64,000 nt of DNA from Rubrobacter taiwanensis (GCF_004337705.1 NZ_SKBU01000003.1:1-64000), one strand, 5' to 3'. Counted from the first letter of the stretch, positions 32,651 to 40,804 are shown. Translations and numbers: made by a program. The notes: generated by a model from the sequence alone, not told the origin.

Positions 32651-33642
32651 CGCGGCTCCACTCCCAGCCCGGGCCGCTCCGGGACCACCACCCTGCCCCC
32701 CTCGAAGCTGAGTCCCTCGAACGGATCGTCGGCGAGCAGCAGGAAACCGTCCAGATCCACGAAGTCCGCGAGCCCGGAGATCTGGGCGGCGGCGGAGATC
32801 CCGAGCGAGGTCTCGACCATGCAGCCGAGCATCACCAGCATCCCGTGGGCGCGGGCGGTGTGGATCATCTCCAGCGCCCGCCGGATACCGCCGCACTTGG
32901 CGAGCTTCACGTTCACCCCGCTCACGCACCCGGAGAGGCGGGGCACGTCTCTGGCGGTGAGCGAGCTCTCGTCCGCGATCACGGGCAGCGGGTAGACGGC
33001 GTCGGTGACCCGCTTCAGGGCTTCCGGCCCGGCGGCCGCGGGCACCGGCTGCTCCAGCATGCCGATCCCGGCATCCTTCAGCTCCCGCGCGGCCTCCGGG
33101 GCCTCGTCCGGAGAGAAGGCCTCGTTGGCGTCGACCCAGAGCTCGGCGTGGGAGCGTTTCCGGACCTCCCGCACGGTCTCCAGATCCCTCCACCCTCCTA
33201 CCTTGATCTTCAGGATGGGGTGGCCGGAGAGCCGCTCCAGGTCCGCGAGGGTCGTGTCCAGGTCGGCTATGCCGAGCGTGTAGGCCGTACGCGGGACCGG
33301 GCGGGCGTAGCCCAGCAGACGCCAGACCGGGACGCCGAGGCGCTTTCCCGCCAGGTCGTGCAGGGCGGCGTCCAGCGCGGCGAGCGCCGATGCCGGGAGG
33401 GCTCCGTTAGCACGCAGGGTGCCCTCCATGTCCCAGGGGTCCGACACCTTCACCGCCTGCAGGGCGGCCGCGTCGGACTCCGGGCTCTGGCCGTAGTACC
33501 CGGTAGAGGCCGCCTCGCCGCGGCCCACCGTTCCCCCCGCCCCCAGCTCCAAGATCACGCGCCCGAAGGCGGAGGCGGAGCTGCGGGCGATGGTGAAGGT
33601 GCGTTGTGTATGTACGGTCGTTCTCCGGACGCGTACGTTCAG
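32647..33642 (-). CDS. dgcA: Enolase-superfamily racemase/epimerase, predicted N-acetyl-D-glutamate racemase DgcA
   Basis: This protein of about 331 aa shows the muconate-cycloisomerase subgroup pattern: LKIKVGG with the catalytic KxK, metal ligands in WVDANEAF, MLEQPV and VIADESS, and a second lysine in NVKLAKCGG. Dipeptide epimerases look alike; the neighbour DgcN favours the N-acetyl-glutamate racemase role. Family similarity (RRTTVHTQRTFTIARSS) extends upstream of the first GTG (33558) to a CTG at 33642, six bases after GGGAGG. No ATG, GTG or TTG exists in that stretch. Confidence 0.8.
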   Translation of the reverse strand: MNVRVRRTTVHTQRTFTIARSSASAFGRVILELGAGGTVGRGEAASTGYYGQSPESDAAALQAVKVSDPWDMEGTLRANGALPASALAALDAALHDLAGKRLGVPVWRLLGYARPVPRTAYTLGIADLDTTLADLERLSGHPILKIKVGGWRDLETVREVRKRSHAELWVDANEAFSPDEAPEAARELKDAGIGMLEQPVPAAAGPEALKRVTDAVYPLPVIADESSLTARDVPRLSGCVSGVNVKLAKCGGIRRALEMIHTARAHGMLVMLGCMVETSLGISAAAQISGLADFVDLDGFLLLADDPFEGLSFEGGRVVVPERPGLGVEPR

Positions 33643-33730
33643 ATGGAGCCTCCCTCACTCGCCTCTCTGGAAGATTTTAAAGCAGGTTCCGGCGGGGCGC
33701 AGGCGGGATGAACCGACCGGCCTCGCGCGG

Positions 33731-33736
33731 TATACT
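33731..33736 (+). promoter_or_regulatory. Possible -10 element of the two-component operon
   Basis: TATACT stands 33 bases before the response-regulator ATG. No good -35 is seen at the expected distance, so the site could need an activator. Confidence 0.3.
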
Positions 33737-33768
33737 AGGCACGTGCTGCGAAAGGCTGCAGAGTAAAG

Positions 33769-34479
33769 ATGGCTGCCGAGATTCTGGTAGTCGAAGACGA
33801 TCAGGTCATACTAAACACCCTGGCGTACAACCTGACCCGCCAGGGATTCACCGTACACCAGACCACCACCGGGGCCGAGGCCCTCAAGCTGGCCCGCCAG
33901 CTGCGCCCGGACCTCATCCTGCTGGACATCATGCTGCCCGGCGAGAGCGGCATCAAGGTCTGCCAGCAGATCCGCAGGTGGGACCGGGATGTGGTCATCG
34001 TCATGATCACGGCCAAGGACAGCGAAGAGGACAAGGTGAAGGGGTTCGAGGCCGGGGCCGATGACTACGTGACCAAGCCCTTCGGCATGAAGGAGCTCGT
34101 GGCCCGGATCAGGGCCAACCTCAAGCGCAGCGACGTGGGGGATCGCGGCAAGATCCTGCAGGCCGGGGATCTCTGGATAGACACCAAGAACTTCGTCGCC
34201 CGGGTCGGCGGGGAGCCGCTGGAGCTGCGCGTCAAGGAGTTCGAGCTGCTGGCGGCGCTGGCCTCTGAGCCGGGCGAGCTCAAGAGCCGGGAGGACCTGG
34301 CCCGGCGGGTCTGGGGGCATCCGGACGTGGGCACCTCCCGCACCATAGACGTGCACATCCGGCGCATCCGGGCCGCGCTTGAGGAGCGCTCGGCCTACGA
34401 TTTCATCCACACCGTGCGCGGTCTGGGCTACCGCTTTGAGCCCAAGCCGCGGGCCATGGCCGACGCCACCCGGGAGTGA
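33769..34479 (+). CDS. Response regulator, OmpR/PhoB family
   Basis: This 236-aa protein has a receiver domain with acidic residues VVEDDQV, the phospho-acceptor Asp in LILLDIMLPGE and the Lys in YVTKPFGMKE. It is joined to a winged-helix DNA-binding domain ending SRTIDVHIRRIRAAL and TVRGLGYRF. It is a DNA-binding regulator controlled by the kinase gene 8 bases downstream and most resembles PhoB/RegX3. Targets are unknown. Confidence 0.94.
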   Translation: MAAEILVVEDDQVILNTLAYNLTRQGFTVHQTTTGAEALKLARQLRPDLILLDIMLPGESGIKVCQQIRRWDRDVVIVMITAKDSEEDKVKGFEAGADDYVTKPFGMKELVARIRANLKRSDVGDRGKILQAGDLWIDTKNFVARVGGEPLELRVKEFELLAALASEPGELKSREDLARRVWGHPDVGTSRTIDVHIRRIRAALEERSAYDFIHTVRGLGYRFEPKPRAMADATRE

Positions 34480-34486
34480 GGCGGCC

Positions 34487-35251
34487 TTGATCGAGAGCGG
34501 CCGGCACCGGGCGGCGGAGTCCGAGAGCCTCCTTGAGCTCCAGCGCGTCAACAAGATGCGCCGGGACTTCGTGGCCAACGTGTCGCACGAACTGAAGACC
34601 CCGGCGACCAGCCTGAAGCTGCTGGCCGAGAGCCTGGTGGACGTGATGGACGAGGACCCCGAGCAGGCCCGATTTTTCGCCGGCCAGCTCAAGAGCGAGA
34701 CCGACCGGCTGGCGCAGCTGATCACGGACCTGCTGGACCTGGCCAAGCTGGAGAGCCAGGAGGAGGTCCCCAACCCCCGGCCGGTGGACGTGTGGGCCGT
34801 GGTCGAGAGCGTGATGCTGATGATGCGCCCCGCAGCCGAGAGGAAGGAGATCGAGCTCGCCACCCGGGAGAGCGAGTCCTGCAGCAACCGGCGCGACTGT
34901 GTGATCCGCGGGGACGAGACCCAGCTGAACTCCATGTTCTCCAACCTGGTGGACAACGCTATCAAGTACACCCCGCCCGGCGGGCGGGTCGAGGCCGTCT
35001 GCGAGGTGGCGGACGGCGAGGTCGTAATCCACGTCTCGGACACGGGCATAGGCATCCCGGAGAGCAAGCTGCCCCGCATCTTCGAGCGCTTCTACCGGGT
35101 GGATAAGGCCCGCTCCAAGGAGACCGGCGGCACGGGCCTGGGGCTCTCGATAGTCAAGCACACGGTCGAGAACCACGGCGGCCGCATCTCGGTGCAGAGC
35201 CGCCCCGGCGCGGGGACCACTTTCTCTGTGTACCTGCCCAGGATCGAGTAG
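34487..35251 (+). CDS. Histidine kinase, PhoR-like core without a sensor domain
   Basis: This protein of 254 aa carries the dimerisation/phosphoacceptor box FVANVSHELKTP (His near residue 30) and the ATPase boxes LVDNAIKYT (N), DTGIGIP (G1), IFERFYRVD (F) and GGTGLGLSIV (G2). TTG at 34487 is the likely start, with GAGG five bases upstream. Only about 25 residues precede the H-box, with no transmembrane helix, PAS or HAMP domain. Longer frames upstream overlap the regulator gene and have no similarity. Signal input must come from a partner protein. Confidence 0.9.
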   Translation: MIESGRHRAAESESLLELQRVNKMRRDFVANVSHELKTPATSLKLLAESLVDVMDEDPEQARFFAGQLKSETDRLAQLITDLLDLAKLESQEEVPNPRPVDVWAVVESVMLMMRPAAERKEIELATRESESCSNRRDCVIRGDETQLNSMFSNLVDNAIKYTPPGGRVEAVCEVADGEVVIHVSDTGIGIPESKLPRIFERFYRVDKARSKETGGTGLGLSIVKHTVENHGGRISVQSRPGAGTTFSVYLPRIE

Positions 35252-35253
35252 AG

Positions 35254-35288
35254 AAGAGGCCGGCTCCGAAGGGAGGAGCCGGCCTCTT
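35254..35288. terminator. Bidirectional terminator
   Basis: A perfect 14-bp stem (AAGAGGCCGGCTCC with GGAGCCGGCCTCTT, loop of 7) is followed by a pyrimidine-rich tract (CCCTTTCCCCTCTC). It separates the kinase gene from the convergent respiratory cluster. Confidence 0.8.
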
Positions 35289-35305
35289 CCCTTTCCCCTC
35301 TCAGG

Positions 35306-35449
35306 TTATTCTTCCTTGCTGATCCAGTACGTGAACAGCAGCGCGCTGCCGAAGATTATCGCGATGAGGAAGAAGGCAGCGAAGAACCTGAACAGGCCGA
35401 CCGTGTCCAGGCCGTTCTGCTGCAGCAGTATCAGTGCGGCATCTGCCAT
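35306..35449 (-). CDS. Small single-helix membrane protein of the respiratory cluster (47 aa)
   Basis: This protein has a short N-terminus (MADAALILLQQNGLDTVG), one strong transmembrane helix (FFAAFFLIAIIFGSALLF) and the acidic end SKEE. The ATG follows GGAGGAGGGGG and lies 3 bases after the stop of the CydA-like gene, so it is the last gene of the operon. Small one-helix subunits such as CydX accompany bd oxidases, and bc/b6f complexes also have single-helix subunits. A structural subunit is therefore likely, but no sequence match to CydX is claimed. Confidence 0.75.
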   Translation of the reverse strand: MADAALILLQQNGLDTVGLFRFFAAFFLIAIIFGSALLFTYWISKEE

Positions 35450-35452
35450 CGC

Positions 35453-36799
35453 CTAGCCCCCTCCTCCTTGCACTTCCTCGGGCGCAACCCCGGCGGGGCA
35501 TCCCTCCTGGACGATCTCCTGATCCATGGTGATGCAGTTGTAGAGCAGGTAGCCCGGATCGTCGTCCAGCCGGCGCGCCGTCTCCCTGGTGTAGCCCATC
35601 GTGATCATGGTAAGTACCACCACCACGGCGCACGTCATGAGCGCCCACTGGCTCCAGCGGCTGGAGCCTCCCCAGTGGAACCCCTCGGCCGTGGCCTTCA
35701 GGTAGATCGCCAGAACGAAGAGCCCCACGATCATCATCCCGATAAGCCCGATGTACTTCCACGGGTACATCGACCCGAGCGGGATGAGGGTGTCCTGCCC
35801 GTCGGCGAAGACCAGCCCCAGCTGCGGCACCAGACTGGCGTTGGAGGGGATCAGGTTCAGAGCGCTGAAGAGCGCCATGAAAGCCAGAGCACCCACCGAC
35901 ATCTTGCGAATCGTCTCCATCGGCCGCACGGCGAAGCGCAGCCGGTGCAGGAAGTAGGCCACCGAAGCGACGCCCATGATCGCCATCCAGACCATGAGCA
36001 GGTTGAACGTCCACGCCTTGTCGCCGAGCATGATGACGTTGAAAGCCTCCGGAGAGCTCTCCCGGATCGCCTTGAGATAGCCGTAGCCGATGACCGGCTG
36101 CAGGATGGTGAACCCGAAGCCCCAGATCATGCCCCAGTGCCCCATCCAGTCGTAGTACTCCCGGTCATCCTCGCGCACAGAGCGCAGGTAGCGCCACGCA
36201 GCCCACCCGGCGATCAAAAACCCGGCGTAGCCGAAGTTGCCCACGAAACGGTGCATGTTGAGCGGGACGAAGGTCTGGTTCAGGAACGCCCGCCCCAGAT
36301 CGGTAGCCGGAGCCTCGGCGGGGGTGAGCATGTAGGAGGCCACCGCGTTGATCATGGTCATCGCCATCAGGCCGAAGAAACCGGCGATGAATCCGAAGAC
36401 CACGTGCAGGCTCTTGCGGTAGGCCAGCTTGTCCCACACGTTGTACCAGGCGTAGACGATGATGATCTGACCGAGGAACATGAACGCCTCGACCAGAAAC
36501 ACCCAGAAGAAGATGTTCTGCAGGTAGCTGAAGAAGACGGGGAAGAGCGTGATCAAAGCCAGAACGAACGTTATCGCCAGCGCCGCGCCCGAGGCGAAGA
36601 GCAGAACCACAAACCGGGCCAGCGAACGGGCGAACCGCTCGTACTTGGGCTGCTTGGTGACCATGCCCATGTACTCGCTGGTCGCAGCGATGATCACGGC
36701 CCCGATGATGAACGCGGCGAAGAGGATGTGGGTCTGGACTAGTACGGCAATGGTGGCGTTCTTGCCGAGTACGGGTACGTCCAAATCTCCTATAGGCAC
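35453..36799 (-). CDS. CydA-like heme subunit I (cytochrome bd superfamily)
   Basis: This 448-aa protein has about nine helices. His24 (VQTHILFAAF) and His183 (NMHRFVGN) correspond to the heme b595 and b558 axial His of E. coli CydA. A Glu (E104) lies in the third helix. The quinol-binding GRQPW motif is missing; at that place it reads YTRETARRLDDD. The usual Met ligand region reads WKYIGLIGMM and may not supply Met. No CydB is encoded nearby. These traits fit the oxidoreductase (OR) branches of the superfamily, which are not thought to oxidise quinol themselves. Confidence 0.85.
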   Translation of the reverse strand: MPIGDLDVPVLGKNATIAVLVQTHILFAAFIIGAVIIAATSEYMGMVTKQPKYERFARSLARFVVLLFASGAALAITFVLALITLFPVFFSYLQNIFFWVFLVEAFMFLGQIIIVYAWYNVWDKLAYRKSLHVVFGFIAGFFGLMAMTMINAVASYMLTPAEAPATDLGRAFLNQTFVPLNMHRFVGNFGYAGFLIAGWAAWRYLRSVREDDREYYDWMGHWGMIWGFGFTILQPVIGYGYLKAIRESSPEAFNVIMLGDKAWTFNLLMVWMAIMGVASVAYFLHRLRFAVRPMETIRKMSVGALAFMALFSALNLIPSNASLVPQLGLVFADGQDTLIPLGSMYPWKYIGLIGMMIVGLFVLAIYLKATAEGFHWGGSSRWSQWALMTCAVVVVLTMITMGYTRETARRLDDDPGYLLYNCITMDQEIVQEGCPAGVAPEEVQGGGG

Positions 36800-36811
36800 C
36801 TCTATCCTCCT

Positions 36812-37315
36812 CTAGCCCTGCGGGAAGTTAATAACCCGGCTGATGGCCAGCAGCATGTTCAGGACCACGACCATAATGACCAGAAGCCCCGTCACCGTCG
36901 CGAACGGCCGTTTCATCGGGCTGTAGTGCGGGCTGCGGTCCAGCCACGGCACCGCGAACAGGAGCACCACGAAGACCGTGGGGATTATCACGGCTCCGAA
37001 GCTGATGAGCGCGTAGCCGGGGAAGAACATGAGTATCTGCTCGTAGAAGAAGAAGAACCACTCCGGCCGCGGCACATACTGCGTCTCCGCCAGATCCGCC
37101 GGCTCGGCCAGCGGAGCCGGGAACACGTACGAGAGCACCGTGCAGGCAATCAGGAGGGCGGCAGCCACGTAACCGTCCCGGAGCACCTGTCCCGGGAAGA
37201 AGGCCATGGTCTCATCCGGCCGGTCGAAGACGTTCTCCTCGGTTATGACCTCCTCTTCGACCGGCTTCGCCGGAGCGGCCCGGCCCTGGTCCGCGTCCCT
37301 GTGTACTTCCGTCAC
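36812..37315 (-). CDS. Cytochrome b6f/bc-type subunit IV (PetD-like)
   Basis: This 167-aa protein, the C-terminal half of a split cytochrome b, has a soluble N-terminus of about 45 residues and three helices. The Qo-site motif PEWY appears as PEWF (VPRPEWFFFFYEQ). Together with the b6 protein it forms the quinol-oxidising core. It lies between the cytochrome b6 and CydA-like genes with short gaps. Confidence 0.88.
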   Translation of the reverse strand: MTEVHRDADQGRAAPAKPVEEEVITEENVFDRPDETMAFFPGQVLRDGYVAAALLIACTVLSYVFPAPLAEPADLAETQYVPRPEWFFFFYEQILMFFPGYALISFGAVIIPTVFVVLLFAVPWLDRSPHYSPMKRPFATVTGLLVIMVVVLNMLLAISRVINFPQG

Positions 37316-37390
37316 TTCTCACCTCCTCCCGACTGCCCGTATTCTACCCCGAATGCTAACCCTCGCATGCCGGTCCCGTAGTAAGAGCTT

Positions 37391-38176
37391 TTACTCCCGC
37401 CGTTCCTCTTCCTCCTCCCCGAGCCCGTAGCGGCGCTCGTACTCCTCCAGCCGCTGGCGCTCCTTGAGCTTGGCAAGCCGCTCGGTGTACTCGAACTCGG
37501 AGCCGAACTCCCCGTGCCGCCGCAGAAGGTAGAGATGGACCCCGATCAGCGGTGCCAGGATCGCCGGCAGGAGCCACACGTGGATGGCGAAGAATCGCGA
37601 GAGCGTGGCGGGCCCGATCACGTCCCCGCCGATGAGGAAGTTGACCACATACCCCCCGATGAACGGCGAGTAGGAGCCGATCTTGATGCCCACGACGCTG
37701 GCCCAGAAGCCGTCCTGGTCCCACCGGAGCAGGTACCCGGTGAACGCCAGCACGATGACCAGCAGGAAGAGGACGACCCCCACGACCCAGTTGAGCTCCC
37801 GCGGAGCCTTATATGCCCCGCTGAAGAAGGTGCGGGCCATGTGCAGCCCGATCACGGCCATCAGGAAGTTGGCCGACCAGTAGTGGATGCCCCGGATGAG
37901 CTGCCCGAAGTACGCCTCGTTCATGATGTAGTAGACGGAGTTCCAGGCGTGATCCACGGTCGGCACGTAGTAGAAGAGCAGCAGGATGCCGGTCAGAAAC
38001 TGCAGCACGATGAGGAAGAGCGTGGCGCTCCCTAAAGTATAGAGCCAGGCTCCCCGCTTGGGCACCGGCTCGTAGAGGAACTTCTCCATCATGCTGACCG
38101 CGCCGGTGCGATCCTCGATCCAGTCGGCCAGCAGCTTGCCGGTCTCTACGGTCTGCGCCTTGACTCTCCCTATCAT
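37391..38176 (-). CDS. Cytochrome b6-type di-heme subunit (PetB-like)
   Basis: This 261-aa protein has four helices, a heme-ligand pair His98/His112 and a second pair His199/His214. The second pair is separated by 14 residues, the b6-type spacing, against 13 in bc1. RGIHYWSANFLMAVIGLHMA is well conserved. The Cys that carries heme c-n in b6f appears absent near residues 30-45. A long charged tail (about 45 residues) follows the last helix. It is the electron-bifurcating heart of a menaquinol-oxidising complex. Confidence 0.92.
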   Translation of the reverse strand: MIGRVKAQTVETGKLLADWIEDRTGAVSMMEKFLYEPVPKRGAWLYTLGSATLFLIVLQFLTGILLLFYYVPTVDHAWNSVYYIMNEAYFGQLIRGIHYWSANFLMAVIGLHMARTFFSGAYKAPRELNWVVGVVLFLLVIVLAFTGYLLRWDQDGFWASVVGIKIGSYSPFIGGYVVNFLIGGDVIGPATLSRFFAIHVWLLPAILAPLIGVHLYLLRRHGEFGSEFEYTERLAKLKERQRLEEYERRYGLGEEEEERRE

Positions 38177-38189
38177 GCTCCCGGCTCCC

Positions 38190-38825
38190 CTAAACTATAT
38201 ACGGATCCCCGTCGAACTCGTGCGTTATGTAGATGAACCCGTCCTCGCGGATCTCGAACGTGTAGCGGTAGAGATCCCGCGGCGGCGGGCCGCCGATATG
38301 CTCCCCGTTGATGTCGTACAGACCGCCGTGACAGGGGCACAGCAGCTCCTCCACCTCGGCCACCCAGCGCACCGGACACCCCAGATGCGCGCAGGTGCTG
38401 TTCATGACGTTAAGATGCTGCGTGAGCTCCTCGATCTGATCCCGGGAGACCTCGTCCCCCTCGCCGATGCCCCCCAACACCTCCGGCGGTTGGCCGTCGC
38501 GCCAGGAGACCCACACGCCGTTGCGGACCGTGAACTCCTGCTGGGAGACGCCACTCTCCTCCTGGATGCGGTCGTCCCCGTAGGTCTGCCGGATGGGAAA
38601 CTCTATGACGTAGGAGACCGGCTCGCCCTCCGGGATGTTGGCGACGTGATCCACTCGCTCCCACGTACGGAGCACGTCCGACTCTCCCTCGACCTCGGTC
38701 TTAATCAGCGGGGTCAGGACGAACGCAACCGGAGGGATGGTGAGGATGGTGCCCATCACGGCACCTATAACGCCCAGACCCAGAAAGTCGCTTCGGGTTA
38801 TGGGATCTTTCTGTAGCTCCGCCAA
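38190..38825 (-). CDS. Rieske 2Fe-2S protein
   Basis: This 211-aa protein has an N-terminal anchor helix at about residues 14-40 and a C-terminal Rieske fold. Box 1 is CAHLGC (Cys145, His147, disulfide Cys150); box 2 is CPCHGG (Cys163, disulfide Cys165, His166). The N-terminus has only one Arg before the helix (ITRSDFLG), so Tat targeting is possible but not obvious. It takes the first electron from quinol bound at cytochrome b. The normal next acceptor would be a c-type cytochrome, which this operon lacks. Confidence 0.94.
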   Translation of the reverse strand: MAELQKDPITRSDFLGLGVIGAVMGTILTIPPVAFVLTPLIKTEVEGESDVLRTWERVDHVANIPEGEPVSYVIEFPIRQTYGDDRIQEESGVSQQEFTVRNGVWVSWRDGQPPEVLGGIGEGDEVSRDQIEELTQHLNVMNSTCAHLGCPVRWVAEVEELLCPCHGGLYDINGEHIGGPPPRDLYRYTFEIREDGFIYITHEFDGDPYIV

Positions 38826-38836
38826 TCTAACCCTCT

Positions 38837-40150
38837 CTACTCGCCCACCAGCTGCTCGCCGAAGTCAGTCGGCGGCCGCTCCTCCTCCACCTGATATGCA
38901 GGCTGATTATATATCGTGTACGGAACGCGCGAGTTGGACTTCATGAAACCCATGTTGAGGGTCAGCACCGCGGTCAGAACCCCGAGCGCTATCAACACCC
39001 CGCGGTACCACCCGTTGGGGCTGCCGTACCTAAACCTCACCCGCCCCCGGATGTAGGAGACGAGCGCGCCCAGCGTCGCCAGCACCATCACGCCCATCAT
39101 GATGTAGCGCATGTGCAGGAACGGGAACTGGGCGAACGGCGAGATGGCGTACAGCCCGCTCAGCGCCGCGATGAGCCCGAAGATTCTTATCGCGTTGCGC
39201 CCGGCCCGCTCCGGATGCCTCACGGCCCCCAGGTACATCGCCACGTTCGCCAGGATGAACATGCCGACGACCATGATCGTGTTTATGTACAGCAGGCTGG
39301 AGGTCGCCCCGGTAGTGAGCCGGTCGTAAGCCCCGGTCTCACCGGCTATGGCCGGGTCGGCCGGAGCTGCGGCCTGCATGCTCAAGACCAGCAGATACCC
39401 GACCACCGGCATCGTCAGCAGGAAGATGGTCCCCCACATGGTGCCCATCGAGGCCACCCAGTCGTAGTAGGACTTGTCTTCGGCGCTCTTGGCGCGGGCG
39501 TACTTGAAGCCGGCCCAGGCCGCCACCGCGAACGCGGGCCACGAGAGGTTGCCGAACGTCCGGTGCAGCACCATCTCGATGAACATCGGGTTGAACAGGT
39601 TGCGGACCGACTCCACGAACCCCACGGTGAGCGCCTCGTTGCTGATTATCTCCTCCTCTGAGCCCCCGGTGACCATGAAGGTGTCGATGCCGCTCATGAT
39701 CACCATCCACACCCAGATGAAGAAGCCGGCAGCGGCCCCGTACGCTATGTGCCGCCCTTTGTGCACCACGCTGTAGCGGTCCCACTTGTAGTAGTAGACG
39801 TAGATCATCCACAGCGTGAGCACCATAGAGGCCATCGCTATGATGATGAAGTAGAAGAACCCGGTGAAGAGCGCCGCCGTGACCCGCGGGTAGAGCCCGA
39901 CCAGCAGCACCATGAACATGACCGCGAACGTGGCCCCCACGCTGAAGGTCAGGACGTTGAAGCGGATCAGCGACCGGGCCAGCCGCTCCATGCGCGGCTT
40001 GCCGGTGCGGGCTCCCCACCACTCCAGAATCGGCGCGGCCATGGCGTAGCCCACAAAGAGCGTGGCGAAGAAGATGTGGGTGAGCATCACAGCTCCCGTC
40101 AGGAACCGGGCCCCGAAGACCGGGATCTCTATCGCTGGAAGATCTAGCAC
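38837..40150 (-). CDS. Second CydA-like heme subunit (cytochrome bd superfamily)
   Basis: This 437-aa protein has about nine helices. His25 (VMLTHIFFAT) and His194 (MVLHRTFGN) match heme ligands, and FLHMRYIMMG in a late helix may give the Met ligand. GRQPW is absent, replaced by MKSNSRVPY. The third helix carries no acidic residue. It is clearly homologous to the other CydA-like protein (same length, and the pattern HRFVGN versus HRTFGN followed by WAAW/WAGF) but strongly diverged. The two may form a heterodimer like CydAA' or CydAB. Confidence 0.85.
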   Translation of the reverse strand: MLDLPAIEIPVFGARFLTGAVMLTHIFFATLFVGYAMAAPILEWWGARTGKPRMERLARSLIRFNVLTFSVGATFAVMFMVLLVGLYPRVTAALFTGFFYFIIIAMASMVLTLWMIYVYYYKWDRYSVVHKGRHIAYGAAAGFFIWVWMVIMSGIDTFMVTGGSEEEIISNEALTVGFVESVRNLFNPMFIEMVLHRTFGNLSWPAFAVAAWAGFKYARAKSAEDKSYYDWVASMGTMWGTIFLLTMPVVGYLLVLSMQAAAPADPAIAGETGAYDRLTTGATSSLLYINTIMVVGMFILANVAMYLGAVRHPERAGRNAIRIFGLIAALSGLYAISPFAQFPFLHMRYIMMGVMVLATLGALVSYIRGRVRFRYGSPNGWYRGVLIALGVLTAVLTLNMGFMKSNSRVPYTIYNQPAYQVEEERPPTDFGEQLVGE

Positions 40151-40162
40151 TCCATGCCCCTC

Positions 40163-40804
40163 CTAAGCTCCCTGAGCGCCCGAGACGCGCTCACCTCCAC
40201 CACTCGCCCGGACCCGGTGCAGCACGGCCCCGCTGACCGCCTTGGGCTCCAGCTTGCGCTCCACGATGTAGTAGGAGCCGCCGTGCTTCTGGATGATGTC
40301 CCGGGCCCTGCGGATATGCTCCCTGTCCCGGACGACCTGGAAGACGAGGGTCTTGCCCTCCTCGAACTCGTCGTTCCAGAAGCCGGACTCCTCGCGCGGA
40401 GCCTCCATGTCTATGAGGATGGGAGCGACCCCCACCCGGGTGAACGACCCGGCGATCAGGATCGCCGCCAGCGAGATGAAGACTATGAAGGTCGGGATCC
40501 CGATGGCCGGGGTGGTGATGGCGAAGAAGAGGCCGACCACGACGAAGACTATGGCGAAGCCTATCGGCACTTCCATCCCCGAGGAGTTGTCGGGGACGAT
40601 GATGTAGCGCACATCCTCCGGCAGCGACTCGGGCTCCTCAGGGTCCTGGCGCTTGAGGATGACGGTGAGATCGTCCCGCTCGCCGCCCAGAGCTTTCAGC
40701 TCCGCGGCGGCCCGCCCCACGGGATCCCCGTCGTCCAGGATCCCGACTACCGTGTACTCTCCCCGGTCCGCTTCGGTCTCTCGCCGCTCCCGAGCCTCAG
40801 TCAA
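40163..40804 (-). CDS. Two-helix membrane protein with flanking cytosolic domains, first gene of the respiratory cluster
   Basis: This 213-aa protein has an N-terminal alpha/beta domain (VVGILDDGDPVGRAAAELKA), two adjacent helices (about 83-120) and a C-terminal alpha/beta domain (TLVFQVVRDREHIRRARDII). The topology recalls ActD of alternative complex III or DUF1269-type stress proteins, but I see no diagnostic motif. The start TTG follows GGGGAGG. It precedes the second CydA-like gene by 12 bases and presumably assembles with the complex. Confidence 0.7.
   Translation of the reverse strand: MTEARERRETEADRGEYTVVGILDDGDPVGRAAAELKALGGERDDLTVILKRQDPEEPESLPEDVRYIIVPDNSSGMEVPIGFAIVFVVVGLFFAITTPAIGIPTFIVFISLAAILIAGSFTRVGVAPILIDMEAPREESGFWNDEFEEGKTLVFQVVRDREHIRRARDIIQKHGGSYYIVERKLEPKAVSGAVLHRVRASGGGERVSGAQGA

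Noticed and set aside
31607-33193. One fused 528-aa protein covering DgcN and part of the dgcA region
   Set aside because: The upstream part is the shadow of dgcA in another frame. The ATGA overlap at 32650 gives normal lengths for both proteins.
35453-40150. Ordinary cytochrome bd oxidase (CydAB)
   Set aside because: Both large subunits are CydA-like and lack GRQPW, no CydB is present, and the genes enclose a Rieske/cytochrome b set.
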